Of a stretch of DNA of 64,000 bases, positions 18,035-26,082 are shown piece after piece. Each line of letters starts with the position of its first letter. The stretch's first letter is position 1. Below the pieces are notes generated by a model. The model worked only from the letters and a program-made list of their open reading frames with translations. It was not told where the DNA came from and did no database searches. The stretch lies in assembly GCF_003853645.1 (NCBI RefSeq), contig NZ_QTPO01000038.1, positions 22,254 through 86,253 on the forward strand, given 5' to 3'. The translations under genes and the position numbers were made by a program. Origin of the DNA: Burkholderia sp. Bp9143. Lineage in GTDB: Bacteria; Pseudomonadota; Gammaproteobacteria; Burkholderiales; Burkholderiaceae.

Positions 18035-19336
18035 TCACGAGTGTGCGGAAGCTGGAGCCTGCGTGTGGGAACTCTGGCCAACTACCGGCGAACGAGTCAT
18101 AGTCATCACAACTACCGCACCAACGAGGAGGAGAAGCCCGGCAATCCCAAACGCCCAATCGTAGCTGCCCGTGGCCTGAATCACGTAGCCCGTCGCGATC
18201 GGAGCAATCATTCCGAAGATATTTCCCCCAACCACCACAAACGCCATTGCTTTGGCGACGTGCTTGGCACTCGGCAGCAGATCGTTCAGCAGCGCAAAGT
18301 TCAGCGAGGTCGTCGATGCAATCCCTGCCAGCGCGATCGAAAAAATTAGCAGGAGCGTGGCGAGACTCGAGATGAACGGGACAGCCAGGATTGCAGAGCC
18401 GGTGAGCATCGCCATTGCAACCGCGTTGCGGCGCCGACCGGATCCAACACCGCTCTTTTTCAGGTGTCGATCGCTGAGTCGGCCGACACCGATGCACAAC
18501 AGCACTGCCGCGGCATAAGGAACCGCTGCGAGAGCGCCCGTGTGGGCCAGCGTCAGATGTCGCGTTGACTGCAGATAGCTCGGCAGCCACGTCAGGAAAA
18601 GATATTGCGTATAGACATTACAGCCTTGCGTGATCGCCAAACCCCAAAGTGTGCGCGACCGGAGCAGCGTGCGCAGGCCGCCGGCGGTACTCGCGTCCTC
18701 TTCGTCGACAACGACCGGGGTCGAGCTGCGCTCGCGAAGAATCTTCGCTCTCTCGTCTGACTGCAACCACCGCACCTTTTCCGGCGGATTGAAGAAGACG
18801 AGCCACGCCGCGAGCCACACGAAGCCGATGCCCCCAGCGATAACGAACGAGAGCCGCCACCCGAAGGCCGCAACCAATGCGCCGAGGAGCACCGAACAGA
18901 TGGCCGGACCGGCATACGAGCCGCTATTGAACATCGACGTGACCATCCCGCGTTCGCCTGCCGGGATCCACTGGCGAATGACCTTGCCACCGACTGGGTT
19001 GCTGGTCGACTCACCCGCCCCCATCACCAGGCGCGCGGTAATCAGGCTCGCAAAACTCGTCGCGGCGCCGGTCAGAGCTGTCGCTGCGGACCAGACGAAG
19101 ATCCCGATCCCAGCCATTCGCTTGGTACCAAATCGGTCGACCAGGAAACCCATCGGCAGAAGAAATAGTGCATAACTCCAGATAAACGAAGAGAACAGGT
19201 AACCCATGCCCACCGCGGAGAGGTGGAACTCGTGTTCGATCGGCTTTGCCGCGATCGAAAGAGCAATGCGATCCATGTAGTTGATCATGGAGAGGGAAAA
19301 CAGGAAGACGGCGATCCATCCTCGGCGATACGACAT
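18035..19336 (-). CDS. MFS transporter, anion:cation symporter type (module A)
   Basis: A 433-residue, 12-helix inner-membrane carrier of the ACS branch (family of tartrate, glucarate, galactonate and hydroxybenzoate carriers). Seen: INYMDRIALSIA in helix 1, the loop motif GFLVDRFGTKRM, and RLVMGAGESTSNP in helix 4. ATG 19336 gives the family-normal start MSYRRGWIAVF. Operator site 3 lies 55 bp upstream, so it is probably repressed by the GntR encoded just behind it. Likely proton-coupled uptake of the organic acid handled by module A. Confidence 0.9.
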   Translation of the reverse strand: MSYRRGWIAVFLFSLSMINYMDRIALSIAAKPIEHEFHLSAVGMGYLFSSFIWSYALFLLPMGFLVDRFGTKRMAGIGIFVWSAATALTGAATSFASLITARLVMGAGESTSNPVGGKVIRQWIPAGERGMVTSMFNSGSYAGPAICSVLLGALVAAFGWRLSFVIAGGIGFVWLAAWLVFFNPPEKVRWLQSDERAKILRERSSTPVVVDEEDASTAGGLRTLLRSRTLWGLAITQGCNVYTQYLFLTWLPSYLQSTRHLTLAHTGALAAVPYAAAVLLCIGVGRLSDRHLKKSGVGSGRRRNAVAMAMLTGSAILAVPFISSLATLLLIFSIALAGIASTTSLNFALLNDLLPSAKHVAKAMAFVVVGGNIFGMIAPIATGYVIQATGSYDWAFGIAGLLLLVGAVVVMTMTRSPVVGQSSHTQAPASAHS

Positions 19337-19390
19337 GATTTGTCTCCAGCTGCTATGGCGGTATCGAGCCTGCCGTCGAACCCGCCTTAA

Positions 19391-19412
19391 GTGTTTTATG
19401 AGCACAAAATGC
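19391..19412. promoter_or_regulatory. GntR-type operator, module A, site 3
   Basis: Core TTTTATGAGCACAAAA with GTG and TGC edges matches the 22-bp consensus in most positions. It sits between the GntR stop and the MFS start, placed to control the MFS promoter. Confidence 0.65.
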
Positions 19413-19468
19413 ACTTTGGGTTTTAAAAAAACGCCGCAGATCTCGCGGCGTCTCTTACCTGTTCAGAT

Positions 19469-20470
19469 TCACGATTCTTCGGGGAAGACCTCCTGAGCCC
19501 GCACCTTCGCCCGGCGCGCGCCATCGATATGCTCCCGAAGCAGCGTCGCGGCCTTAAGCAGATCGTTTTGGGCGATTGCATCCAGGATCGCAAGGTGTTC
19601 CTTCGCTTGTCCCTGGCGCGGCTTGCGAGCTCTTGCCTGCCGATACTCGACAAGGCGACGCAAGCGGTCCATGCGACGGACGGACTGAACAATAAAGCGG
19701 TTGCCAGACCATTTCGCGATCGTTTCGTGAAATTCGCTGTTGGCCTCGAAAAGCTCGACCGAGTTCATCGTGAGGTAGCCGGAGCCGGCAATGAACTCCT
19801 GCCGCCGGCGCAACTCCTCCAGTTCCACGCGATCTGCTTTGAACATCGGGGACATAACACCGGTCGGCTCGATAGAGGCGCGGAACAAGTAGCTCTCTTC
19901 ATACGCGTCTACCGAATCAATCATCGGCATGAATTGCCAACCATGCCCGACCTGCCGCTCCAGCCAGCCCTCTTCTTGCATCCTCGACAACACACGCCGC
20001 AATTCGCTACGCGAAACTTCGTACTGGCGCATCAGGTCGGCCTCCGTGACCACATCAGGAACCCGGCGCGAAAGACGATCGTCGGCGATCTTCAGGTACA
20101 GCGGATCGTCGGGTTCGTTGAAAAAGTGCTCGGCGACCGCCGTCACATCGCGGGCTGGCTGCGCCATGAAAAATCCGCGATTCGCGTCGTAATAAACGAC
20201 ACCGAGCGTCGCCAGATGGTGGAGTGCTGCATTCACCGGCGTGCGGGACGTGCCGATTTTTTCGGCAAGCAGGGATTCCGCCAATCGATCCCCAATTGCC
20301 AGATCTTCGCGTCTGGCAAGGGCAATGATTTCGCGGGCGACACGCGTCTGCAAGGGGGTAAGGATCGGGCTTTCGAGAGAGCTGTCCATATGTTGTACGG
20401 GCGACAAATGGCCGTTCACCACGGCTGCGTGAGCCGAGGCCAAACTGGTGTGAACAACCGATTTTGCCAT
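19469..20470 (-). CDS. GntR/FCD regulator with two winged-helix domains (module A)
   Basis: A 333-residue regulator. Residues about 30-100 form a normal GntR winged helix (LTPLQTRVAREIIALA, SLLAEKIGTSRTPVNAALH). Residues about 115-185 form a second winged-helix-like segment (ITEADL-like region with EADLMRQYEVSRSELRRVL and GWLERQVGHGWQF). An FCD effector domain follows with the metal-type residues in FEANSEFHETIA and later KEHLAILDAI and LREHIDGAR. ATG 20470 has AGGAGAG upstream. A duplicated DNA-reading head is unusual and fits the long 22-bp operators around it. The same layout occurs in the module B regulator. Confidence 0.88.
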   Translation of the reverse strand: MAKSVVHTSLASAHAAVVNGHLSPVQHMDSSLESPILTPLQTRVAREIIALARREDLAIGDRLAESLLAEKIGTSRTPVNAALHHLATLGVVYYDANRGFFMAQPARDVTAVAEHFFNEPDDPLYLKIADDRLSRRVPDVVTEADLMRQYEVSRSELRRVLSRMQEEGWLERQVGHGWQFMPMIDSVDAYEESYLFRASIEPTGVMSPMFKADRVELEELRRRQEFIAGSGYLTMNSVELFEANSEFHETIAKWSGNRFIVQSVRRMDRLRRLVEYRQARARKPRQGQAKEHLAILDAIAQNDLLKAATLLREHIDGARRAKVRAQEVFPEES

Positions 20471-20542
20471 TGCCGCTCTCCTCGTGAGTCTCCCTGGCGC
20501 TCCGCTCAGGGTAACCACCTGCCTCAAATGCATTTGCTTATT

Positions 20543-20564
20543 GCGTTTCATGATCATAGAATGC
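20543..20564. promoter_or_regulatory. GntR-type operator, module A, site 4
   Basis: Core TTTCATGATCATAGAA with GCG and TGC edges, 73 bp upstream of the GntR start and 153 bp before the divergent lactonase. It fits autoregulation and control of the lactonase. The left flank TTATTGCG is shared with site 1. Confidence 0.7.
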
Positions 20565-20716
20565 ACAAACACGAAACGCAAGCAATGCCTGCTTGCCTTG
20601 GAGAAAACCCCGATGTTCGGCCTTCTCGGTTACCAGATGCCCCCACGGCCGGCTCGACCGGCCACTCCCGGGATACTGCTTCCGCAGGTGGCCGTCAGCG
20701 ATCAGGCTGGCTAATC

Positions 20717-21790
20717 ATGGAACGCACTTTCGCTTTTGTAGGCTGTCGAACGACCCGCGCACGCAACGCCGAAGGAACTGGCATCTCTGTTTTCGAGATC
20801 GACCCGTCGGGTGGCTGGCAGCATTGTCAGACACTTGAGCCATTGGTCAATCCGAGCTTTCTTGCGTTAAGCGAGGCACAAGACCGGCTTTATGCGGTGC
20901 ATGGTGACGAAAGCGAAGTGAGCGCCTATCGGTTCGATTCTGTCTCAGGGCTACTCAGCGCCTTGAATGTGCGTTCTGGCGTTGGACGCAACCCTGTGCA
21001 TGTCGAATTTTCGCGCGACGGTTCGTCGCTCGTCATCGCAGGCTATGCGACCGGATCCTTGACGCCGGTGCCGATCGCCAGCGATGGCTCGCTCAATTCT
21101 CCTTCGCTTCCCGTTGTGCTCGAGGGGCGTCCAGGCCCCCATCGCGTTGAACAGGTATCGTCCCACCCGCATCACGTACCCCGCTACAGCACACGCTTCG
21201 TCGATAGTGATTGGTACATCGTACCGGACAAGGGACTGGACACTGTCTTCGCCGTAAGATGGTTGTCCGATGGCTCGTCTGTTGTGAAATGCGCCCGGGC
21301 ACGAGAAGGCGCTGGTCCACGTCACGCGGCGTTCCACCCCTTGCGGCCATACGTTTATGTCGTCAACGAGCTCGATTCGACTTTGACGAGCTGGTTGTTC
21401 AACCATTCAACGGGTGATCTGACGGCAGTAAACACCGTCTCGGTAATACCGGGTGACTACCACGGTTGGAGTCGTGCAGCAGGAATCGCCATCGCGGCCG
21501 ACGGCCGGTCGCTGTATGTCACGAACCGAGGCCACGATACGATCGCAACCTTTTGTCTCGATCCAATCACATGCCTCCCCACCGACATTGCGTGGACGCC
21601 GACCGGAGGATCGTTTCCGCGGTTCCTCTGCCTGGGCCCAGACGGCAAGACGCTGTATGTAGCAAATGAAAACTCACATTCGATCGTTCAGTTCTTGCTC
21701 GAATCTGGTAGCGGGCGGCCCGTTGCAACGGGCCGCCGCGTCGAAACTGGAAGCCCAGTTTGCATTGTCTTCGCTCGCTTCGGTACGTAG
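20717..21790 (+). CDS. Beta-propeller lactonase-like protein (module A)
   Basis: A 357-residue member of the seven-bladed propeller lactonase family (6-phosphogluconolactonase Pgl/carboxymuconate lactonase-like fold). Seen: repeated blades with FLALSEAQDRLYAVH, PVHVEFSRDGSSLVIA, GPRHAAFHPLRPYVYVVNE, AGIAIAADGRSLYVTNRG and FLCLGPDGKTLYVANENS, and the HPHHVP stretch. ATG 20717 is the start; the long open frame back to 19529 is antisense to the GntR gene. It would hydrolyse a lactone intermediate. In module B a TIM-barrel amidohydrolase may do this job. Confidence 0.85.
   Translation: MERTFAFVGCRTTRARNAEGTGISVFEIDPSGGWQHCQTLEPLVNPSFLALSEAQDRLYAVHGDESEVSAYRFDSVSGLLSALNVRSGVGRNPVHVEFSRDGSSLVIAGYATGSLTPVPIASDGSLNSPSLPVVLEGRPGPHRVEQVSSHPHHVPRYSTRFVDSDWYIVPDKGLDTVFAVRWLSDGSSVVKCARAREGAGPRHAAFHPLRPYVYVVNELDSTLTSWLFNHSTGDLTAVNTVSVIPGDYHGWSRAAGIAIAADGRSLYVTNRGHDTIATFCLDPITCLPTDIAWTPTGGSFPRFLCLGPDGKTLYVANENSHSIVQFLLESGSGRPVATGRRVETGSPVCIVFARFGT
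21714..21737 (+). repeat. Perfect 24-bp palindrome at the 3' end of the lactonase gene
   Basis: Arms GGCGGCCCGTTG and CAACGGGCCGCC are exact. It lies inside the coding sequence, 50 bases before the stop, and can form a very stable hairpin in the mRNA or act as a protein site. Confidence 0.7.
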
Positions 21791-22023
21791 ATGTCGGTGA
21801 AGAACCGCACCGCGGGGTTCGAACCAGGACATTGTTTAAGCTTGACTGGCGAGAGGCGTCGCTCATGAATTCAGGCTGCTGACAATCGCAAACGGTGGGA
21901 GTCATCTGAGTCGCGCATCGAAAAGAATGGCAATTTAAGAGAATTTCACCAATATATTCTGCACACCTTATTTAATATCACGACGGTTTCTCGTTAAACT
22001 TGAGATTACATAGGAGACATTAC

Positions 22024-23370
22024 ATGCAACAAACGAGAGAACTCTCTTCAGATAATGCAGGCATCCGTAGAAGCAGTTTCTGGCCTTATGGTTGGTGGGC
22101 AATCGTTGAACTGCGCATAGGCATTGTTCCGCTGCCGATCTACCTTCTCCTGATCGCGCTCGTGGCGGGCTTCGTTACGACGGGCAAGGTTCCCGGTGAG
22201 ATATCGATGGCGATCGCGGTCCTGGTGCTTTGCGGCTTCACTTGTGCGGAGATCGGTAAACGCATGCCTATCTTCAACAAGATCGGCTCCGCTGCGATCG
22301 TCGCCACGTTTCTTCCCTCGTTTCTCGCGTTTCATCAGTTGCTTCCTGCCAAGTTGATCGGCATGGTGACAAACTTCACGCATGTGAGCAACTTCATGTA
22401 TCTGTTCATCGCGTCGATTATCGTTGGCAGCATCTTCAGTATGGATCGCGAGGTGCTGATCCGAGGATTTGCCAAAATATTCTTTCCACTCGCTGCCGGG
22501 TCCATCGTTGGTGGAATCGTCGGAACCATCGTGGGAACCGTGCTCGGCCTCGGCACCAAGCACACCCTTCTCTACATTGTCATCCCGATCATGGCCGGAG
22601 GCGTAGGTGAAGGGGCGATTCCCCTTTCCGTCGGCTATTCGGAAATTATGAAGATCCCGCAAGGTCCGGTATTTGCGGAAGTCCTACCGGCGGTCATGAT
22701 CGGAAGCTTGTGTGCCATCCTATTCTCGGGTGTTCTCAATTGGGTCGGTGAAAAGCGACCGCACCTGACCGGACGCGGTACGCTGCAGCCGGCTGCCGAA
22801 CTTCCGACGACGCCGGTCGACGAATCGGCGCCGTCCACTCCCGACGTAAATACTGTCGCTGCAGCTGCGATCACCGCCATCTCCCTGTACCTGGTGGGCC
22901 TCCTGGGACATCGGTTGCTCGGATTGCCTGCACCCGTGGCGATGCTCTTCATTGCCGTCTTCATCAAGGTCTGTCGGCTTGTTTCTCCGAATCTTGAAGG
23001 CGGCGCGCGGGTTGTCTACCAATTCTTCTCGACCGCGGTCACTTACCCGTTGCTGTTTGCAATCGGAACTGCAATGACACCGTGGGACAAGCTCGTCGCT
23101 GCCATTAATGTCGCAAACATCGTAACCATCGCGAGTACTGTAGCGGCCCTGATGGGCACCGGCTACCTTGTCGGCAAGTGGTTGAAAATGTATCCGATCG
23201 ACACCGCAATCGTGAATGCCTGTCACAGCGGCCAGGGTGGTACCGGAGACGTCGCCATACTCACGGCCTGCAACCGTATGAACCTGATGCCATTCGCGCA
23301 GATTGCGACACGGATTGGAGGAGCAATCACAGTTACGGTGACCCTTCTCCTTCTGGCACATGCGTTCTAA
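22024..23370 (+). CDS. 2-hydroxycarboxylate transporter (2HCT/CitS family)
   Basis: A 448-residue inner-membrane secondary carrier for citrate, malate, lactate or similar acids, usually sodium or proton coupled. The two family re-entrant signatures are both present: GGVGEGAIPLS in the first half and GQGGTGDVAIL in the second, each within an inverted-topology repeat of about five helices. ATG 22024 has TAGGAG upstream in an AT-rich promoter stretch (21930-22015). It lies between module A and the aryl-CoA operon and could serve either. The hydroxyacid-type dehydrogenase of module A makes that pairing attractive; inference only. Confidence 0.92.
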   Translation: MQQTRELSSDNAGIRRSSFWPYGWWAIVELRIGIVPLPIYLLLIALVAGFVTTGKVPGEISMAIAVLVLCGFTCAEIGKRMPIFNKIGSAAIVATFLPSFLAFHQLLPAKLIGMVTNFTHVSNFMYLFIASIIVGSIFSMDREVLIRGFAKIFFPLAAGSIVGGIVGTIVGTVLGLGTKHTLLYIVIPIMAGGVGEGAIPLSVGYSEIMKIPQGPVFAEVLPAVMIGSLCAILFSGVLNWVGEKRPHLTGRGTLQPAAELPTTPVDESAPSTPDVNTVAAAAITAISLYLVGLLGHRLLGLPAPVAMLFIAVFIKVCRLVSPNLEGGARVVYQFFSTAVTYPLLFAIGTAMTPWDKLVAAINVANIVTIASTVAALMGTGYLVGKWLKMYPIDTAIVNACHSGQGGTGDVAILTACNRMNLMPFAQIATRIGGAITVTVTLLLLAHAF

Positions 23371-23623
23371 CGTGTGACCGAAGCAGACGGGAAAATAGTC
23401 GTGACGAGCAACATGCGTGAGCTCCTCCGCACACGTCAACCCGGCTACGCAGCACCGGACCGACACAAGCGGCGCCCCCAGCGGCTACAAGCGTACGTCC
23501 GTCCACGTGCTGCGTTTTCAAGCTGGTCCCAACACGATTTGGATCTTGAATCCGAAACGGAGAAACCGGCGACCGGCAACTTTCCTGTTTCCGGTGTCGG
23601 CTGGAGGTTGTAACGGTATTGCT

Positions 23624-24325
23624 TTAGATCGAAGCAACACCGACGGTCATGCCGCCACAAACATACAAGGTCTGTCCCGTAACAAAGCCACTGGACGGTT
23701 CTAGAAAGAAAGCGATTGCTCGTGCAACGTCCTCCGGCACCCCCAGCCGCTTGACCGGAACGCTCGCAATAATGGCCCGTGTCCGCGGGGATTCCGGAGG
23801 ATTAGCTGCATCGAATAGCTCCGTCCGAATCGGGCCAGGACCAACTGCGTTAGCCGTAATTCCCCAGGTACCGAGTTCGAGTGCCCATACGCGCGTCATC
23901 CCCAACAGAGCCGCCTTACTCGCTGCATATGCCGTGCGCAATTCCTTTCCTAACGCAGCTCGAGACGAGACATTCACGATACGACCGAACGCAGCCTCCT
24001 TCATTCCCGGAAGAAGTGCCTGCATACACTGATGCGCGCACCGGACATTCAGATCCAAGACCTTTCCGAGATCCTCCAGCGTCTGGGTACTTGCGTCGGC
24101 CGGCGCTACCATTCCGACGTTATTCACTAGCCTCGTTATTGGCCCCCCTGCCAAGGCGTCCGCAAGGGCATTGGCACAATCCGCAGGATCCGAAAGGTCC
24201 GCAATTATTCCATCTCCTACTTTGTCGATTACAACCACGTCATAACCGTCTTCCCTGCACCGGCTGACCACGGCGGCACCAATACCACTCGCTCCCCCGG
24301 TTACAAGAACCCGCTCTTTCATCAT
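23624..24325 (-). CDS. Short-chain dehydrogenase/reductase (SDR)
   Basis: A 233-residue classical SDR with cofactor motif TGGASGIG, NNVG strand motif, catalytic Ser in VNVSSRAALG and YAASK active site, then GPGPIRTELF. FabG-like proteins and ring cis-diol dehydrogenases share this pattern. It is the last gene of the ten-gene operon that starts at 33637. A dehydrogenase is expected next to the thiolase in a beta-oxidation-like lower pathway; substrate not known. Confidence 0.9.
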   Translation of the reverse strand: MMKERVLVTGGASGIGAAVVSRCREDGYDVVVIDKVGDGIIADLSDPADCANALADALAGGPITRLVNNVGMVAPADASTQTLEDLGKVLDLNVRCAHQCMQALLPGMKEAAFGRIVNVSSRAALGKELRTAYAASKAALLGMTRVWALELGTWGITANAVGPGPIRTELFDAANPPESPRTRAIIASVPVKRLGVPEDVARAIAFFLEPSSGFVTGQTLYVCGGMTVGVASI

Positions 24326-24372
24326 AGCCCCTATGTACGTCGCACCTGTCGGAAATCAAAAAACTGACTGAC

Positions 24373-24822
24373 TCAACGCTTCGTCGCGTACTTGAAGGTC
24401 CCAAGAGACTTCGCCACCAACAACCCACTGCCGTCGACAATCTCGCCTTCACAGTAAGCCATCTTCGCTGACCTATGTAACAAGCGGCCGCGCGCGTAGA
24501 GCTGTCCTCGACCGGCCTGGATGAAGCTAATCTTCAATTCGATTGTCAGAACACCTGTATCCGAGTCTGCCACACTGCGTGCGGCCAACGCGAGTGAGAT
24601 GTCAGAAAGCGTCATACTGATGCCACCATGGGCAATACCCCATGCGTTCATATGCGCCGATCTCAGCGGCAACACCACTTCGCATGTCCCGGCCGAACAC
24701 GTGACGCGTTCAATTCCGAGTGCGTCAACGAAGGGACTATCGAAACACGGGGCCTCGCTCACAACCACGGAGGAATCCCCCTCGAGTCCGCTTGATGCTC
24801 CGTTTCTTGAAGGCATCGCCAT
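24373..24822 (-). CDS. PaaI-type hotdog thioesterase
   Basis: A 149-residue hotdog-fold acyl-CoA thioesterase. Seen: HMNAWGIAHGGISMTLSD, the PaaI/YdiI active-site stretch, then ELKISFIQAGRGQLYARG. PaaI proteins clear stalled ring-CoA intermediates in aerobic CoA-dependent aromatic pathways. It follows the thiolase start by 3 bp, so the two are co-transcribed. This is the second thioesterase of the operon; the other is FcbC-like at 28147. Confidence 0.88.
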   Translation of the reverse strand: MAMPSRNGASSGLEGDSSVVVSEAPCFDSPFVDALGIERVTCSAGTCEVVLPLRSAHMNAWGIAHGGISMTLSDISLALAARSVADSDTGVLTIELKISFIQAGRGQLYARGRLLHRSAKMAYCEGEIVDGSGLLVAKSLGTFKYATKR

Positions 24823-24825
24823 CCC

Positions 24826-26007
24826 TCAGTAAACCTCGAAAAGAGCAGCAGCTCCCATACCACCAGCGACACACATCGTCACAACGGCATAGCGGATTCC
24901 TCGCCGTCTTCCCTCGATCAACACGTGTCCCACCATTCGGGTGCCGGTCATGCCAAACGGATGTCCAATCGAAATCGCACCGCCGTTGACATTTAGTCTC
25001 TCAGAATGTACTCCGAGCCGACGCTGGCAATAAATTGCTTGTGACGCAAAAGCCTCATTGATTTCCCACAGCCCAATGTCGTCCACGGTCAATCCATGCC
25101 GGGCCAAGAGTCGCGGTACGGCTAACACCGGACCAATACCCATTTCGTCTGGCTCGCATCCAGCGAGTGCGAGCCCACGGAAGGCGCCAAGTGGCGACAG
25201 TCCATAACGTTCCGCTTCGCGTGCCTCCATCAATACACAGGCAGCAGCACCGTCAGAGAGCTGTGAAGCGTTTCCTGCTGTCACGAAACGATCAGGCCCG
25301 TTAACCGGCGCCAGCTTCATTAGTGCCTCCGCCGTGGTGCCCGGCCGGTTGCATGTATCCCTTCTAACCGTTACGGCACGCCTTTCGAATGTTCCGGAGT
25401 TCTTGTCAGCAACAGACATGATGGTCGAGACGGGCACAATTTCTTCGTCGAACCGACCCGTTGCCTGCGCAAGCTCAGTACGGCTCTGGCTCCGGGCAGA
25501 AAATTCGTCCTGGTCCACGCGGCTAATTTCATAGCGCTTGGCGACAATGTCAGCTGTCTCGATCATCGACATATAGAGATCGGGCTTTCGCTCCATGATC
25601 CACGGATCGACACCAGACGCACTATCTTCCCGCGTACGAATCGACGAGATACTTTCGACGCCGCCAGCGATCATTGCCGGCGCGCCATCAACGACGATTC
25701 GCCCGGCAGCGAATGCTATTGCCTGCAGACCGGAGGCGCAAAACCGGTTGACGGTGGTCCCCGCGATTGAGATCGGGAGCTCGGAGCGAACCACAGTCTG
25801 GCGAGCAATGTTCCGTCCGGTCGCGCCTTCGGGATAGCCGCAGCCCAAGATCACATCCTCGATCAAGCCCGGATCAATGTTAGCGCGCTCGACGGCCGCG
25901 CGTACGGCATAAGACGCCAATGTGGGTCCCGGTGTCGCGTTGTACTCGCCCCGATGAGCCTTCGTTATCGGGGTACGGGCGGTCGAGACAATTACAGCTT
26001 CTCGCAT
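24826..26007 (-). CDS. Acetyl-CoA acyltransferase (thiolase)
   Basis: A 393-residue thiolase II-type enzyme. The acyl-carrying Cys sits in NRFCASGLQAIAFA, the His in NGGAISIGHPFGMTG and the second Cys in MCVAGGMGAA near the C-terminus; NEAFASQAIY is also present. It cleaves a 3-ketoacyl-CoA to acetyl-CoA and a shorter acyl-CoA, or condenses two acetyl-CoA. In this operon it implies at least one step of beta-oxidation-like cleavage. Confidence 0.93.
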   Translation of the reverse strand: MREAVIVSTARTPITKAHRGEYNATPGPTLASYAVRAAVERANIDPGLIEDVILGCGYPEGATGRNIARQTVVRSELPISIAGTTVNRFCASGLQAIAFAAGRIVVDGAPAMIAGGVESISSIRTREDSASGVDPWIMERKPDLYMSMIETADIVAKRYEISRVDQDEFSARSQSRTELAQATGRFDEEIVPVSTIMSVADKNSGTFERRAVTVRRDTCNRPGTTAEALMKLAPVNGPDRFVTAGNASQLSDGAAACVLMEAREAERYGLSPLGAFRGLALAGCEPDEMGIGPVLAVPRLLARHGLTVDDIGLWEINEAFASQAIYCQRRLGVHSERLNVNGGAISIGHPFGMTGTRMVGHVLIEGRRRGIRYAVVTMCVAGGMGAAALFEVY

Positions 26008-26082
26008 GATGTATCGGATATGAAGTGAAGATTAGTCGGGCGACGAACCGCATCCATCGCGTCGCCACCAATGATTCAAAGA

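Noticed and set aside
19529..20716. N-terminal half of a long forward frame leading into the lactonase
   Set aside because: It is antisense to the GntR gene. Propeller sequence begins only at ATG 20717.
22024..23370. Reading the 2HCT carrier as an MFS or tricarboxylate (TctA) protein
   Set aside because: The paired GGVGEGAIPLS and GQGGTGDVAIL re-entrant motifs are specific to the 2-hydroxycarboxylate carrier family.
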